A DNA stretch of 64,000 nucleotides, taken from contig NZ_BEWB01000003.1 in the NCBI RefSeq assembly GCF_003112555.1, forward strand, positions 372,001-436,000, read 5' to 3'. Origin of the DNA: Streptomyces coelicoflavus (GTDB taxonomy: Bacteria > Actinomycetota > Actinomycetes > Streptomycetales > Streptomycetaceae). Made by a program: the position numbers and the translations under genes. Below are positions 15,264 through 24,632 of the stretch, piece after piece (position 1 is the stretch's first letter; every line of letters begins with the position of its first letter). Under the pieces are notes generated by a model. It had not been told where the DNA came from. It saw nothing but the letters and a program-made list of their open reading frames with translations, and ran no database searches.

Positions 15264-16535
15264 ATGACCTCAGTGGAGGAGGAGCGCCCGCGTGCGCTGC
15301 TCGCGGGGGCTTCGCGGCGGTGGGTGCGGATGCTGCCGTGGGCCGTGGCGTTCGTGCTGTGCGTCGCGCTGATGCCCACGACGATCGTGGTCCTCACCGC
15401 CGACTACGGGCTGAACGGCGGCCTCGCGAGCGGACTGGCCATCGCCCAGGCCGCCCCGCTGCTGCTCGCCGTCGTACGGCCGCTGCACGCCTGGTACGTG
15501 GTCTTCGCCGCGGACGTGGCCGGTGCGCTCGCCCTGCTCACCGTCGACTTCCAGGAGCGGCTGCTGTGGCCGTTCCCGCCCATGGAGCTCGTCGGGTACG
15601 TCGGCCTCTGCCTCGCCCTCGGGCTCCGCGAGCGGCGCCGGACACTGGTGCTGGTGTGGCTGGCGACGGCGGCGGCCAACGTCGGCCTGGTCTTCGTTCC
15701 ACCCCACGGCACCGGCGCCAAGGACCTGTTGCTCACCATCCTCGGGGGCGTCGCGCTCCTGCTGGGCGGCGCGCTGCGCGAGCGGTACGAGGTGCAGCGC
15801 AGGCTGGTCGAGCAGGAGACGATCAGCGAGGCCGAGCGGGGCCGGCGGACGCTGCTGGAGGAACGCGCCCGCATCGCGCGCGAGCTGCACGACGTGGTGG
15901 CGCACCACATGTCCGTCATCACGGTGCAGGCGGACACCGCCGAGTACCGGCTCGCGGCGCTGCCGCCGGACGTGCGGCAGGAGTTCACGTCCATCGCGGC
16001 CACCGCGCGGGAGTCGCTCGGCGAGATGCGACGCCTCCTCGGAGTGCTGCGCAACGAGGAGGCGCACGGCGAACTCGTGCCCCAGCCGGGCCTCGCGCAG
16101 ATCGGGCAGCTGGTGGAGGCGACGGCGAGGACGGGCGCGCCGGTGGACTTCACCCCCTGCGCCGCCTCCGGCGGCGTGGAGGTGCCCGAGGCGGTGGGCC
16201 TCTCGGCGTACCGGATCGTCCAGGAGGCCCTCGCGAACGTCGTACGGCACGCGCCGGGGGCCCGGACGCAGGTGTCGCTGTCGGTGTCGGACCCCGCGGG
16301 CGACGGGGGCGACGGGGGCGACGGGGGCGGGGCCCGGCTCGCCGTTCTGGTCGTCAACGAGCCGCCGCCCGAGCCGCCCGCCGGGCCGCTCGAAGTGGGC
16401 GGCACCGGGCACGGCCTGGTCGGCATGCGCGAGCGGGTACGGCTCGTCGGCGGCACCCTCGACGTGGGGCCGCTGCCGGACGGCGGCTTCCGGGTCGCCG
16501 CACATCTCCCCCTGACGGAAGAGGACATCACGTGA
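15264..16535 (+). CDS. Sensor histidine kinase, NarL/DesK type
   Basis: A 423-residue membrane kinase with six predicted helices in residues 24-175, almost no extracytoplasmic loop, then a HisKA_3 dimerisation domain with phosphorylated His209 in RELHDVVAHHM. The HATPase domain has its N-box around EALANVVRHA and its G-box at GTGHGLVGMRERV. A triple Gly-Asp-Gly repeat (GDGGDGGDGGG, DNA near 16302-16330) is inserted in the ATPase domain. TAGGCT lies seven bases before the ATG and there is no ribosome site, so the mRNA is probably leaderless. It overlaps the response regulator (GTGA). With the following ABC genes it forms a self-contained envelope-stress or export module. Confidence 0.92.
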   Translation: MTSVEEERPRALLAGASRRWVRMLPWAVAFVLCVALMPTTIVVLTADYGLNGGLASGLAIAQAAPLLLAVVRPLHAWYVVFAADVAGALALLTVDFQERLLWPFPPMELVGYVGLCLALGLRERRRTLVLVWLATAAANVGLVFVPPHGTGAKDLLLTILGGVALLLGGALRERYEVQRRLVEQETISEAERGRRTLLEERARIARELHDVVAHHMSVITVQADTAEYRLAALPPDVRQEFTSIAATARESLGEMRRLLGVLRNEEAHGELVPQPGLAQIGQLVEATARTGAPVDFTPCAASGGVEVPEAVGLSAYRIVQEALANVVRHAPGARTQVSLSVSDPAGDGGDGGDGGGARLAVLVVNEPPPEPPAGPLEVGGTGHGLVGMRERVRLVGGTLDVGPLPDGGFRVAAHLPLTEEDIT

Positions 16536-17239
16536 CGACGCGCGTCATCATCGTCGACGACCAGGCCATGGTGCGGGCCGGCTTCGCCGCGCTGCTGGCC
16601 GCGCAGAGCGACATCGACGTGGTGGGCGAGGCCCCCGACGGCGCGCGGGGCGTCGAGCTGAGCCGGCGTACGCATCCGGACGTCGTCCTCATGGACGTGC
16701 GGATGCCCGAGATGGACGGGCTGGAGGCCGCGCGCCGGCTGCTCTCGCCGCCGCCGGGGGATGGGGGCACCTCCCACGCCCTTCAGGCAGTGGGGGACCA
16801 CCGGCCGCGGGTGCTGATGCTCACCACGTTCGACGTCGACGATTACGTCTACGAGGCGCTGCGCGCGGGCGCGAGCGGTTTCCTGCTGAAGGACGCGCCG
16901 CCCGCCGACCTCATCGCCGCCGTACGGGTCGTGGCCTCGGGCGACGCGCTGCTCGCCCCGTCCGTCACGCGCCGCCTCATCGCGGACTTCGCCAAACAGC
17001 GGCCCGTGGCGCGGGGCAAGCCCGCCCTGCGGCTCAAGGGGCTGACGGAACGCGAGACCGAGGTCCTCACCCTGGTCGCCCGAGGCCAGTCGAACACGGA
17101 GATCGCCCGGACCCTGGTGCTGGCCGAGCAGACGGTCAAGACACACGTCAGCCGCGTCCTCACCAAGCTCGACCTGCGCGACCGCGCCCAGGCGGTGGTC
17201 TTCGCGTACGAGTCGGGGCTCGTGGCCCCGGGGGAGTAG
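16532..17239 (+). CDS. NarL-family response regulator with an inserted repeat
   Basis: A 235-residue regulator. The receiver domain (about 1-140) has acidic residues at 9-10, phospho-acceptor Asp55 in LMDVRMPEMDG and Lys in FLLKDAPP. The LuxR-type helix-turn-helix (about 165-225) includes LTERETEVLTLVARGQSN and TVKTHVSRVL. Between alpha-3 and beta-4, about 17 extra residues (73-89, PPPGDGGTSHALQAVGD) are encoded by an inserted palindromic repeat that keeps the frame. The GTG start overlaps the kinase stop. Likely targets are its own operon and the exporter downstream, both preceded by the same box. Confidence 0.92.
   Translation: MTTRVIIVDDQAMVRAGFAALLAAQSDIDVVGEAPDGARGVELSRRTHPDVVLMDVRMPEMDGLEAARRLLSPPPGDGGTSHALQAVGDHRPRVLMLTTFDVDDYVYEALRAGASGFLLKDAPPADLIAAVRVVASGDALLAPSVTRRLIADFAKQRPVARGKPALRLKGLTERETEVLTLVARGQSNTEIARTLVLAEQTVKTHVSRVLTKLDLRDRAQAVVFAYESGLVAPGE
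16755..16797. repeat. Streptomyces-type short palindromic element inside the response regulator
   Basis: The run GGGGGATGGGGGCACCTCCC at 16756-16775, then CACGCCCTTCAGGCAGTGGG, forms a hairpin with arms CCCACGCC and GGCAGTGGG around CTTCA. It resembles the small interspersed palindromic repeats I recall from many Streptomyces genomes. Here it is in frame within a receiver domain. Confidence 0.55.
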
Positions 17240-17254
17240 CCCGGCCGGCCCGGC

Positions 17255-17300
17255 CACCTCCACCTCCACCTCCACCACCGGCCCGGCCCGGCCCGGCCCC
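17255..17300. repeat. CCACCT and GGCCC microsatellite
   Basis: Five-fold CCACCT-type units followed by GGCCC-type units lie just after the response regulator stop, in the 178-base gap before the ABC genes. They form no obvious hairpin and have no coding frame. Confidence 0.7.
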
Positions 17301-17329
17301 CTACCCGGGTATCACTCCCACTTTGGCTC
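17297..17329. promoter_or_regulatory. TCS/ABC box, copy 2 (before the ABC exporter)
   Basis: Second copy of the block at 15187: CCCCCTACC, palindrome TACCCGGGTA, ATCACTCC, then TTGGCTC with one extra base. It ends 88 bases before the ATP-binding protein start and supports control of the exporter by the adjacent two-component system. Confidence 0.65.
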
Positions 17330-17417
17330 CCGGGTATGACGCCCGGCGACCGGCCGCCCCCGCACTCTTCACCTCGTCACCGACACGCACGAACGCACGG
17401 ACGAGGGAGACGGCACC

Positions 17418-18278
17418 ATGAGGCTACGCAAGGGCAAGCGGCAGAAGGCGGACGACCGACCCGGGGCGGAGCACCGCCCCGAGGTTCCGGCCGCCACGCC
17501 CGGTCTCGCCGTCGAACTGCGCGGAGTGCGGCGGCAGTACGGCCGCGGCGCGGGCGCCGTGCACGCGCTCGCGGGCATCGACCTCGCCCTCCCGCGCGGC
17601 ACCTTCACCGCGGTCATGGGACCGTCCGGATCGGGCAAGTCCACCTTCCTCCAGTGCGCCGCCGGGCTCGACCGGCCGTCGGCGGGGTCGGTGCGGCTCG
17701 GCGGTACAGAGATCACCGGCATGAGCGAGAACGAGCTCACCGAGCTGCGCCGCAGCCGCCTCGGCTTCGTCTTCCAGGCGTTCAACCTGCTGCCCTCGCT
17801 GACCGTGGAGCAGAACGTCCTGCTGCCCATGCGCCTGGCCGGGCAGCGTCAGGACCGGGGCCGGGCGGCGACCGTGCTCGCGCAGGTCGGGCTCGCCGAC
17901 AAGGCGCGGCGCCGGCCCGGCGAGCTGTCCGGCGGGCAGCAGCAGCGGGTGGCCGTCGCCCGCGCCCTGGTCACCGCGCCCGACGTGATCTTCGCCGACG
18001 AGCCCACCGGCGCCCTCGACACCGGCACCGCCGCCGAGGTCCTCGGGCTGCTCCGGCACGCCGTGGACACCCTCGGCGCCACCGTCGTCATGGTCACCCA
18101 CGACCCGGCCGCCGCCGCCTGGGCCGACCGCGTGCTGTTCCTCGCCGACGGCGCCTTCGCCGACCACCTGGAGCGGGGCTCGGCGGAGCGGATCGCGGCA
18201 CGGATGACCGCGCTCACCGGCCGGGCCCGGACGATGGCCGGGGCGGGCGCCGGTGCCGGTGCGGGGGTGGCGGCATGA
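17418..18278 (+). CDS. ABC exporter ATP-binding protein (MacB/LolD type)
   Basis: A 286-residue ATPase with Walker [10 protein letters not shown] near residue 72, signature [15 protein letters not shown] and Walker [13 protein letters not shown], the hallmark of MacB/LolD/FtsE-type exporters. A basic, disordered 30-residue N-terminal extension precedes the domain, and the C-terminus ends in an Ala/Gly repeat ([13 protein letters not shown]). The ATG has GAGGGAG at good spacing. Its stop overlaps the permease ATG. With the FtsX permease it should form a mechanotransmission-type exporter, perhaps for peptides or lipoproteins. Control by the upstream two-component system is inferred from the shared box. 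Confidence 0.93.
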   Translation: MRLRKGKRQKADDRPGAEHRPEVPAATPGLAVELRGVRRQYGRGAGAVHALAGIDLALPRGTFTAVMGPSGSGKSTFLQCAAGLDRPSAGSVRLGGTEITGMSENELTELRRSRLGFVFQAFNLLPSLTVEQNVLLPMRLAGQRQDRGRAATVLAQVGLADKARRRPGELSGGQQQRVAVARALVTAPDVIFADEPTGALDTGTAAEVLGLLRHAVDTLGATVVMVTHDPAAAAWADRVLFLADGAFADHLERGSAERIAARMTALTGRARTMAGAGAGAGAGVAA

Positions 18279-20791
18279 GCCTCAAGCCGAACGGTCTCGC
18301 CCGCGCGGCCGTGCGTTTCAAGCCCGCCTCGTTCGTGGGCACGTTCGTCGCGCTGATGATGTCGGCGCTGGTCGTCGCGGCCTGCGGTGTGCTGCTGGAG
18401 ACGAGCATCCGCGCCTCGGTGCCGGCCGAGCGGTACGCGAACGCGTCGGTCGTCGCGGCGGCCGACCAGTCCGCGCGCGTCGTCGCCGACACCGTCGACG
18501 GCCCCGAGGAGACCGAGTACCCGCTGCCCGACACCGCCCGCGTGGACACGGGGCTCGCGGCGAAGGCCGCCCAGGTGCCCGGCGCGGCCACCGCCGTACC
18601 GGACTTCACCTTCCCGGTGCGCGGCGGCGGCGCCCCGTCGGGCGCGCTCACCGGTCACGGCTGGGGCTCGCACGCCTTCACCGGCACCGAACTGACCCGG
18701 GGCACCGCACCGCACGCGGGCGAGGTCGTCCTCGGCGCGGACGCGGCCCGTACCGTCGAGGCGGGCGTGGGCGACACCGTCGTGCTGGAGACGGCCGACG
18801 GCCGCGCCGGATTCCGCGTGTCCGGTCTGGCCGAGGCCGGTGCCGGTGACCTCGCGAAGGAAGGGGCGGGCGGCGCGGCAACGGCCTGGTTCGCCGACGC
18901 CGAGGCGCCCGTACTGGCCGGGCACCCCGGCAAGGCCGACGCCATCGCCGTCATGGCGCAGGACGGGGTCGGCACGGACGCCCTCGCCGCCGCCGTCGAG
19001 AAGGCCCTCACCGGCACCGGCGCGCAGACGCTCACCGGGGACGACCGCGGCGAGGTCGAGGACCACGGGCTGGCGTACGCCAAGGAGACGCTCTTCGCGG
19101 TCGGCGGCTCCTTCGGCGGCATCGCCACGCTGGTCGCGGTCTTCACCGCGGCCGGCACGGTTGCCCTCTCCGTCGGCCAGCGCACCCGCGAGTTCGCGCT
19201 GCTGCGCGCCGTCGGCGCCACCCCGCGGCAGGTCCGGCGCGCGGTCGCCTCCGAGGCGCTCCTGGTCGCCCCGCTCGCCGGGCTGCTCGGCTGCCTGCCG
19301 GGCATCGGGCTCGCGCACTGGTGGTTTGGGCAGATGCAGGACCGCGGGGCGGTTCCCGAGGCGGTCGAACTGCACGTCTCGGGGTTCCCGTTGCTGGCTG
19401 CCGTGGGGGTGGGGCTGCTCACGGCGCTCGGTGCGGGCTGGGCGGCCGGGCGCAGGCCCGCGAGGATCAAGCCGGGCCAGGCGCTCGCCGAGGCCTCGGT
19501 GGAGCGGCTGCGGCCGGGTGTCGTCCGTACCGTCCTCGGTCTCGCCGCGGTCGGCGGCGGCTCGGTGCTCGCCGGTGTGGCGGCCTCCGCCGCCGGTTCC
19601 GACGCGGCCAACGCCTCCCTCGGCGTGGTCATGCTCTTCATGCTGGCCGTCGCCCTGCTCGGCCCGATCCTGGCCAGGGCGTGCGCGGCCCTCTTCGGCC
19701 TGCTGCTGCGCGGCGGTGACGCCTCCGCGTCGCTGGCCGCCGCCAACTCCCGTACCAACGCCCGCCGGCTGGCCTCCGCGATCACCCCGATCGTGCTGGC
19801 CATGGCCTTCGCCTCGACGCTGGTCTTCATGCACACCAGCGAGAGCCACGTCGCCTCGGAGCAGCTCCGCGACGGCGTCACGGCGGACCACGTCGTCACG
19901 AACCCGGCGGGCCTGCCCGCCGGCGCCGCCGACCGGGCCGCCCGCGCGCCCGGCGTCGACGCGGCCGTGAGCCTGCTGGACACCCAGGTGCTGGTGCCCG
20001 TCCGGGGCGGCGGCGAGACGTCGCTCCAGGGGACGGCCACCCAGGGCATCTCGGGCTCCGGCGCGCAGCTCGCGAAGGTGCAGGACCTGGACGTGCGCGA
20101 GGGCAGCCTGGACCGCGTGGGCGAGGGCCGCATCGCCATCGACAGGACCCTCGCCACCGCCACGGACACCGGCCTCGGCGACAGGCTGTCGCTCTACCTC
20201 CCCGACGGCACGAAGGCCGCCCCGGAAGTCGTCGCCGTCTACGGCCGCGGCCTGGGCCTGCCGGCCGTGACCATGGACCGCGCCTCCCTGGACGGGCACG
20301 TCACCTCCGCCTTCGCCGACACGCTGCTGGTCAGCGGCGGCGACGCCGGGCCGCTCGCCCCGCTCGGCGAGGTCACCGACGCCTCCGGCTACGCCCTCGC
20401 GCAGAACGTGGACCGGGAGTTCGGCGCCTGGGCCAACTACATGATGGCCGCCGTCCTGGGCGGCTTCGCCGCCGTCGCCGCGGTCAACACCCTGGTGATG
20501 ACGGTCCTGGACCGCCGCCGCGAACTGCACACCCTCCGCCTCGTCGGCTCCACGCGGCGACAGGTGCTGCGCATGCTGGGCTGGGAGAGCCTGCTGGTGT
20601 CGGCGGCGGGCGTGGCCCTGGGCACCGCCATCGCCATGATCACGCTGACCCCGATGATGCGCGGCCTGACCGGCGAGTTCCCGCACGTACCCCCGCTGCT
20701 GTACGCCGCCTTCGCCGCGACGGCGGCGGCCCTCGCCCTCGCCGCCGCGGTCCTCCCGGCCCGTACGGCACTGCGCGACCGGGGGGCGTGA
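18275..20791 (+). CDS. FtsX/MacB-type ABC permease, double-module
   Basis: An 838-residue permease with two FtsX modules. Helices lie near 20-40, then at about 270-300, 320-345 and 360-390 around the first FtsX core ([21 protein letters not shown]). A second set comes in the last third, with a duplicate core ([20 protein letters not shown]). Large extracytoplasmic domains lie between helices 1-2 and in the second half. The duplicated core motif is diagnostic of this family. The ATG overlaps the ATPase stop (ATGA). It converges on the opposing exporter operon, with only 44 bases between stops. Confidence 0.93.
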   Translation: MSLKPNGLARAAVRFKPASFVGTFVALMMSALVVAACGVLLETSIRASVPAERYANASVVAAADQSARVVADTVDGPEETEYPLPDTARVDTGLAAKAAQVPGAATAVPDFTFPVRGGGAPSGALTGHGWGSHAFTGTELTRGTAPHAGEVVLGADAARTVEAGVGDTVVLETADGRAGFRVSGLAEAGAGDLAKEGAGGAATAWFADAEAPVLAGHPGKADAIAVMAQDGVGTDALAAAVEKALTGTGAQTLTGDDRGEVEDHGLAYAKETLFAVGGSFGGIATLVAVFTAAGTVALSVGQRTREFALLRAVGATPRQVRRAVASEALLVAPLAGLLGCLPGIGLAHWWFGQMQDRGAVPEAVELHVSGFPLLAAVGVGLLTALGAGWAAGRRPARIKPGQALAEASVERLRPGVVRTVLGLAAVGGGSVLAGVAASAAGSDAANASLGVVMLFMLAVALLGPILARACAALFGLLLRGGDASASLAAANSRTNARRLASAITPIVLAMAFASTLVFMHTSESHVASEQLRDGVTADHVVTNPAGLPAGAADRAARAPGVDAAVSLLDTQVLVPVRGGGETSLQGTATQGISGSGAQLAKVQDLDVREGSLDRVGEGRIAIDRTLATATDTGLGDRLSLYLPDGTKAAPEVVAVYGRGLGLPAVTMDRASLDGHVTSAFADTLLVSGGDAGPLAPLGEVTDASGYALAQNVDREFGAWANYMMAAVLGGFAAVAAVNTLVMTVLDRRRELHTLRLVGSTRRQVLRMLGWESLLVSAAGVALGTAIAMITLTPMMRGLTGEFPHVPPLLYAAFAATAAALALAAAVLPARTALRDRGA

Positions 20792-20835
20792 GACCCGCCG
20801 GTCGCGCGGTGCCTGCGGGCCGGGCCGGGGCCGGG

Positions 20836-23370
20836 TCAGCCCGTGCGCAGGCCCTCCGCCGGAGGGGTGCGCAGGGCGTGGCGGGTGGGGAGTTCGGTGG
20901 TGAGGTACGACGTCAGCACCACCGTCGCCGCCACCGCCGGGAGGAGCCAGGCGGGGCCCGCCGGCCACGGGTGGCCGAGGAAGCCCTGACCGAGGAGGGC
21001 CAGCGGCACGGCGGACAGCAGGAGCCCGCAGGCCAGGGCCGCGGCGGCGACGACGGCGGCCTCGCGGCGCATCATCGCGCGGATCTGCCGCGGCGTCGTA
21101 CCGACCAGGCGCAGCGCGGCGATCTCGGTGCGGCGCTGGGCGGTGGCGGCGACCAGCTTGTTGGCGATGCTCAGCAGCAGATAGCCGAGGAGCACCACGA
21201 CCAGCGCCAGGTTGATCCACACCTCGGGCGGCGTGTCCGCGCCGGTGGTGTCCGGGGCGGTGCTCGCGAGGGCGAGGCCGGGACGGCCGGCGGCCAGGGC
21301 GGTGAGTTCGCGCCCCGCCTCCTGCGTGCCGTCGGTGCGGACCAGCACCCGTTGGTCGAGGCCGGTCGTGGTGTGCCCGGCGGCCAGGTCGCGGGAGAGG
21401 ACGACCGGGCCGAAGCCGAGCCCCCGGTCGTAGACGGCGACGACCCGGGCTTCGACGCGCGCCCCGTCGCCGAGCACCAGGCGCACCCGCTTCCCCAGTC
21501 CGGCGTCGCGGGTGCGGGCGGCCTCACCGCTCACGGCGACCGTCGCCCCGGTCAGCCGGTCCAGGCCGCCGTCCGTCACACCGAGGTCCACGACGCCCCG
21601 GGCGTCCGGCGCCAGGATCATCGCCGGGGCCGACTCGGCCGTGGGTTCGCCCAGCTCGTCGTACTCCCACACCACGGTGGTCGTCCCGGCCGGCGCGGCG
21701 GCCCGCACGCCGGGCACGTCCCGTACGGCGGCCAGGGTGCCGTCGGGCAGCCCGCCCAGCGCCGGGGCGGTCAGCTCGTACTGGGCGAGCGTGCCGGTGC
21801 GGGTGTCGTCGGAGGTGGCGGCCAGCACCGTGGTCTGGGTGAGGGTGTAGGTCAGGACGAAGACGATGCCCATGGCCAGCGGGCTGACCACCCCGGACAG
21901 GCGCAGGGCGTAGGCCCGTACGTTGGACAGCGCCAGCCACGTCGGGGCGGCGACCCCGGGGCGCAGTCGCCGTACGGCGGCCTCGCCCGCGCTCCTGACC
22001 AGCGCCGGGCCGGCCAGCGCCAGGCCGATCGCGGCGAGGATGCCCGCCATGGAGGTGACCGACGCCCCGAGGACCGTCCGGGACAGCAGCGGCACCACCG
22101 ACAGCGCGCCTGCCCCGACGATCAGCAGCAGCCCGGCCAGGGTCCGCCCCCGCGACGGGGTGCGCGGCTCGCTGCGCGACTCGGCGACCGCCTCGGTGGC
22201 CGGCATCCGCGAGGTGCGCCAGGCCGCGCACCGGGCGGAGAGCCGTACGGCCGCCACCATCAGGAGCAGCGTGGCGAGCGCGGGCAAGGGGCTGACGGTG
22301 AGGGGCAGTTCGGAGGGGAGCACGTCCCGGTCGGTCAGCAGCTCCCGGAAGCTGCCCGCCAGCAGGTAGCCGGCCGCGATACCCGGGACCAGGGCGAGGG
22401 CCGCGACGACCGTCGACTGCGCGGCGGCCAGGCGGCGGATCTGCTTCGGCGTCGCGCCGACGGCCCGCATCAGGGCCAGGTCGCGGCGCTGCCCGGCGAT
22501 CGTCACGCCCAGCGCGCCCGCGACGACGAACCCGGTGATCAGCAGCACGATTCCGCCCAGCGAACCGGCGAGCAGGATCAGCAGCGAGCGTGCCGACCCC
22601 ACGCCGGGCGACACCGCCGCGCCCCGGTCCGCGCCGGTGCTCACCTCGAGCCCCGTGCCCGCCACCGCGTCCCGCACGGCGGCGGCGACCCGTTGCCCGG
22701 CACCGCCGTCGGCCCGCACTCCGATCAGGTCCACCGTCCCGGCACGCGGGCCCCCGCTGCCCGCGTCCCGCGCGGCCAGCCCGGCGGCCGTTCCGTCGGC
22801 GAAGTAGACGCCCGCGCCGGGGGCGTGCACCAGCGCGGAGACCCGGTAGGCCGCCGGGGCACGCCCGTTGGCCACCACCTCCACCCGCTGGCCGACCGCC
22901 AGACCCGTACCGGCGTCCACGGCGACCTCGTGCGCGCCGGACGGCGCCCGGCCCTCCACCCGCGGGTCCGCCAGGAGCACCGTCGAGGACCAGCCGTGCC
23001 CCGCCGTCCTCGGGTCCTCCGCGACCGGGGTGATCCCACCGCGGGCGTCGGCCAGTGCGGCCGGGAAGCCGATGTCGCCGACGGCGGCGGTGACGCCGGG
23101 CAGGGCGGCCAGCCGGTCGACCAGCCGGGCCGGGACCGTCGCCCGCTCGGGCAGCGCGAGGGGCAGGTCCCCGCTCGGACGGAACTCCTGGTCGGCGGCG
23201 ACCACGACGTCCGCACCGCCGAGCCGTCCGGGCGGCAGCTGCGAACGCAGCCCGGACTCGGCGAGCACGCCGGTGGTGGTGATCAGGGCCGCGCCGCCCA
23301 GGACCGCGCACGCCACGGCGATCAGTGCGGTGATGCGGTGCGCGGCCATGCGCAGGGCCAGGTGCAGCAT
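20836..23370 (-). CDS. FtsX/MacB-type ABC permease of the second exporter
   Basis: An 844-residue permease starting [16 protein letters not shown], with an N-terminal helix at about 12-32, a large extracytoplasmic domain, an FtsX core ([21 protein letters not shown]) and a duplicate core near the C-terminus ([21 protein letters not shown]). The start is chosen at 23370, two bases after the ATPase stop, with GGGGGAG eight bases upstream. Long in-frame extensions upstream run antisense to codon usage and over the ATPase gene, so they are rejected. It shares architecture with the neighbouring permease but is not a recent copy. Confidence 0.92.
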   Translation of the reverse strand: MLHLALRMAAHRITALIAVACAVLGGAALITTTGVLAESGLRSQLPPGRLGGADVVVAADQEFRPSGDLPLALPERATVPARLVDRLAALPGVTAAVGDIGFPAALADARGGITPVAEDPRTAGHGWSSTVLLADPRVEGRAPSGAHEVAVDAGTGLAVGQRVEVVANGRAPAAYRVSALVHAPGAGVYFADGTAAGLAARDAGSGGPRAGTVDLIGVRADGGAGQRVAAAVRDAVAGTGLEVSTGADRGAAVSPGVGSARSLLILLAGSLGGIVLLITGFVVAGALGVTIAGQRRDLALMRAVGATPKQIRRLAAAQSTVVAALALVPGIAAGYLLAGSFRELLTDRDVLPSELPLTVSPLPALATLLLMVAAVRLSARCAAWRTSRMPATEAVAESRSEPRTPSRGRTLAGLLLIVGAGALSVVPLLSRTVLGASVTSMAGILAAIGLALAGPALVRSAGEAAVRRLRPGVAAPTWLALSNVRAYALRLSGVVSPLAMGIVFVLTYTLTQTTVLAATSDDTRTGTLAQYELTAPALGGLPDGTLAAVRDVPGVRAAAPAGTTTVVWEYDELGEPTAESAPAMILAPDARGVVDLGVTDGGLDRLTGATVAVSGEAARTRDAGLGKRVRLVLGDGARVEARVVAVYDRGLGFGPVVLSRDLAAGHTTTGLDQRVLVRTDGTQEAGRELTALAAGRPGLALASTAPDTTGADTPPEVWINLALVVVLLGYLLLSIANKLVAATAQRRTEIAALRLVGTTPRQIRAMMRREAAVVAAAALACGLLLSAVPLALLGQGFLGHPWPAGPAWLLPAVAATVVLTSYLTTELPTRHALRTPPAEGLRTG

Positions 23371-23372
23371 GT

Positions 23373-24131
23373 CTAGCGCTCCCCCAACGTCACGAGGCGG
23401 TCGGCCAGTTGCGGGGCCGACGGCCGTTCCAGGGCCTCGACCACCCGGCCGTCGGCCATCACCAGCACGCGGTGGGCGCGGGCCGCGGCGGCCGGGTCGT
23501 GGGTGACCATGACCACCGTCTGACCGAGGTCGTCGACGAGCGCGCGCAGCAGGTCGAGCACCTGGTGGGCGCTGCGCAGGTCCAGTGCGCCGGTCGGCTC
23601 GTCCGCGAAGACGACGGCGGGCTTCGCCGCCAGCGCCCGGACGACGGCGGCCCGTTGCTGCTGGCCGCCGGAGAGTTCGGCCGGGCGGTGCGCCAGCCGG
23701 TCGGCCAGCCCCACCCGCTCGGTCAGCGTGCGCAGCCAGTCCCGGTCCGGACGGCGTCCGGCCAGGCGCAGCGGCAGCGTGATGTTGTCCTCGACGCTGA
23801 GCGAGGGGATCAGGTTGTACGCCTGGAACACGAACCCGACGCGTTCGCGGCGCAGTTCGGTGCGGCGGGTCTCGTTCAGGCCGGAGATCTCGTGCCCGTC
23901 GATGCGGACACTGCCCGCCGTGGGGGAGTCCAGCCCGGCCGCGCAGTGCATCAGGGTGCTCTTGCCGGAGCCCGAGGGCCCCATCACCGCGAGGAACGTG
24001 CCGTGCTCGACGGTCAGCGACACGTCGTCGAGGGCGCGGACACCGCCCGGGTAGGACTTGGCGACGCGGTCCAGCGCGATGGCGGGCGCCCGGCGCGCGG
24101 TGACGGCCGCAGGGAAGGCGGCGGTGCTCAT
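23373..24131 (-). CDS. ABC exporter ATP-binding protein of the second exporter
   Basis: A 252-residue MacB-type ATPase starting [17 protein letters not shown]. Walker [10 protein letters not shown] is near residue 50, with [15 protein letters not shown] and [12 protein letters not shown] following. ATGA overlap with the small membrane protein upstream and a two-base gap to the permease make a tight three-gene operon. Substrate unknown. Confidence 0.93.
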   Translation of the reverse strand: MSTAAFPAAVTARRAPAIALDRVAKSYPGGVRALDDVSLTVEHGTFLAVMGPSGSGKSTLMHCAAGLDSPTAGSVRIDGHEISGLNETRRTELRRERVGFVFQAYNLIPSLSVEDNITLPLRLAGRRPDRDWLRTLTERVGLADRLAHRPAELSGGQQQRAAVVRALAAKPAVVFADEPTGALDLRSAHQVLDLLRALVDDLGQTVVMVTHDPAAAARAHRVLVMADGRVVEALERPSAPQLADRLVTLGER

Positions 24132-24427
24132 CGCCGACCCCGCAGGGCGCGCACGACGAGGGCACCGACGGCGAGCACGGTGACCACACCGCTGGCCAGG
24201 TGGAGCGCGACGGCGGCACCGGTGAAGGAGAGGACCATGTTGGCGGCCGCACTGAGCACGACGACCGTCCACAGCAGCATCCGCAGGACGTCCCCGCGGG
24301 GGACGGCGTCCGGACCGCCGCCGGGGGCGGGCGCGGGGGTGGCCCGGGCCGGGCCCAGCCGGTAGGGGTCCTCGCGGTCCCGGCCGTCCTGCTGGTTCCG
24401 GTGGTACCGGTGGTCCTGGTGCGTCAT
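24128..24427 (-). CDS. Small two-helix membrane protein heading the second exporter operon
   Basis: A 99-residue protein starting MTHQDHRYHRNQQDGRDRED. The first 45 residues are hydrophilic, rich in His, Arg, Asp and Pro. Two helices follow at about 46-68 (VLRMLLWTVVVLSAAANMVL) and about 72-93, with an Arg-rich end. GGAGG eight bases upstream fixes the ATG. The His/Asp-rich tail might bind metal or interact with the kinase encoded divergently 205 bases away. It is coupled by ATGA to the ATPase. No named family recognised. Confidence 0.85.
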   Translation of the reverse strand: MTHQDHRYHRNQQDGRDREDPYRLGPARATPAPAPGGGPDAVPRGDVLRMLLWTVVVLSAAANMVLSFTGAAVALHLASGVVTVLAVGALVVRALRGRR

Positions 24428-24518
24428 GGCTGCGGCCTCCGTCGCGTCGCTCTCGGTCGTCTCCGACGCTATGGAGCGAGGCCCCCCGCGGCCGATCCCG
24501 TGGGCCGCCCGGTCCGGG

Positions 24519-24534
24519 GTACAGCAGGCTGTAC
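24519..24534. promoter_or_regulatory. Perfect palindrome GTACAGCAGGCTGTAC in the divergent kinase/exporter region
   Basis: The 16-base sequence is GTACAGC, two central bases, then GCTGTAC. It lies between the divergently oriented exporter operon (start 24427) and the histidine kinase (start 24633), 92 and 99 bases from the two starts. The nearly symmetric position suggests one dimeric regulator controlling both directions. Confidence 0.6.
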
Positions 24535-24632
24535 TGTCCGGCTCCGCACCCGTCGCCGGCCCGTCCGGCGGCATAGGGTCGGGCACGCCGAGCCCGTCCG
24601 GGCCGGGCGTACGGGCGGAGGGAGCCAGGCGG

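Noticed and set aside
17255..17300. Tandem repeats considered as a CRISPR array or origin iterons.
   Set aside because: Units are only 5-6 bases, uninterrupted and without spacers; they form a simple microsatellite.
20788..23376. 862-codon plus-strand frame opposite the second exporter permease.
   Set aside because: Antisense shadow; the minus strand has FtsX cores, membrane helices and a proper ribosome site.
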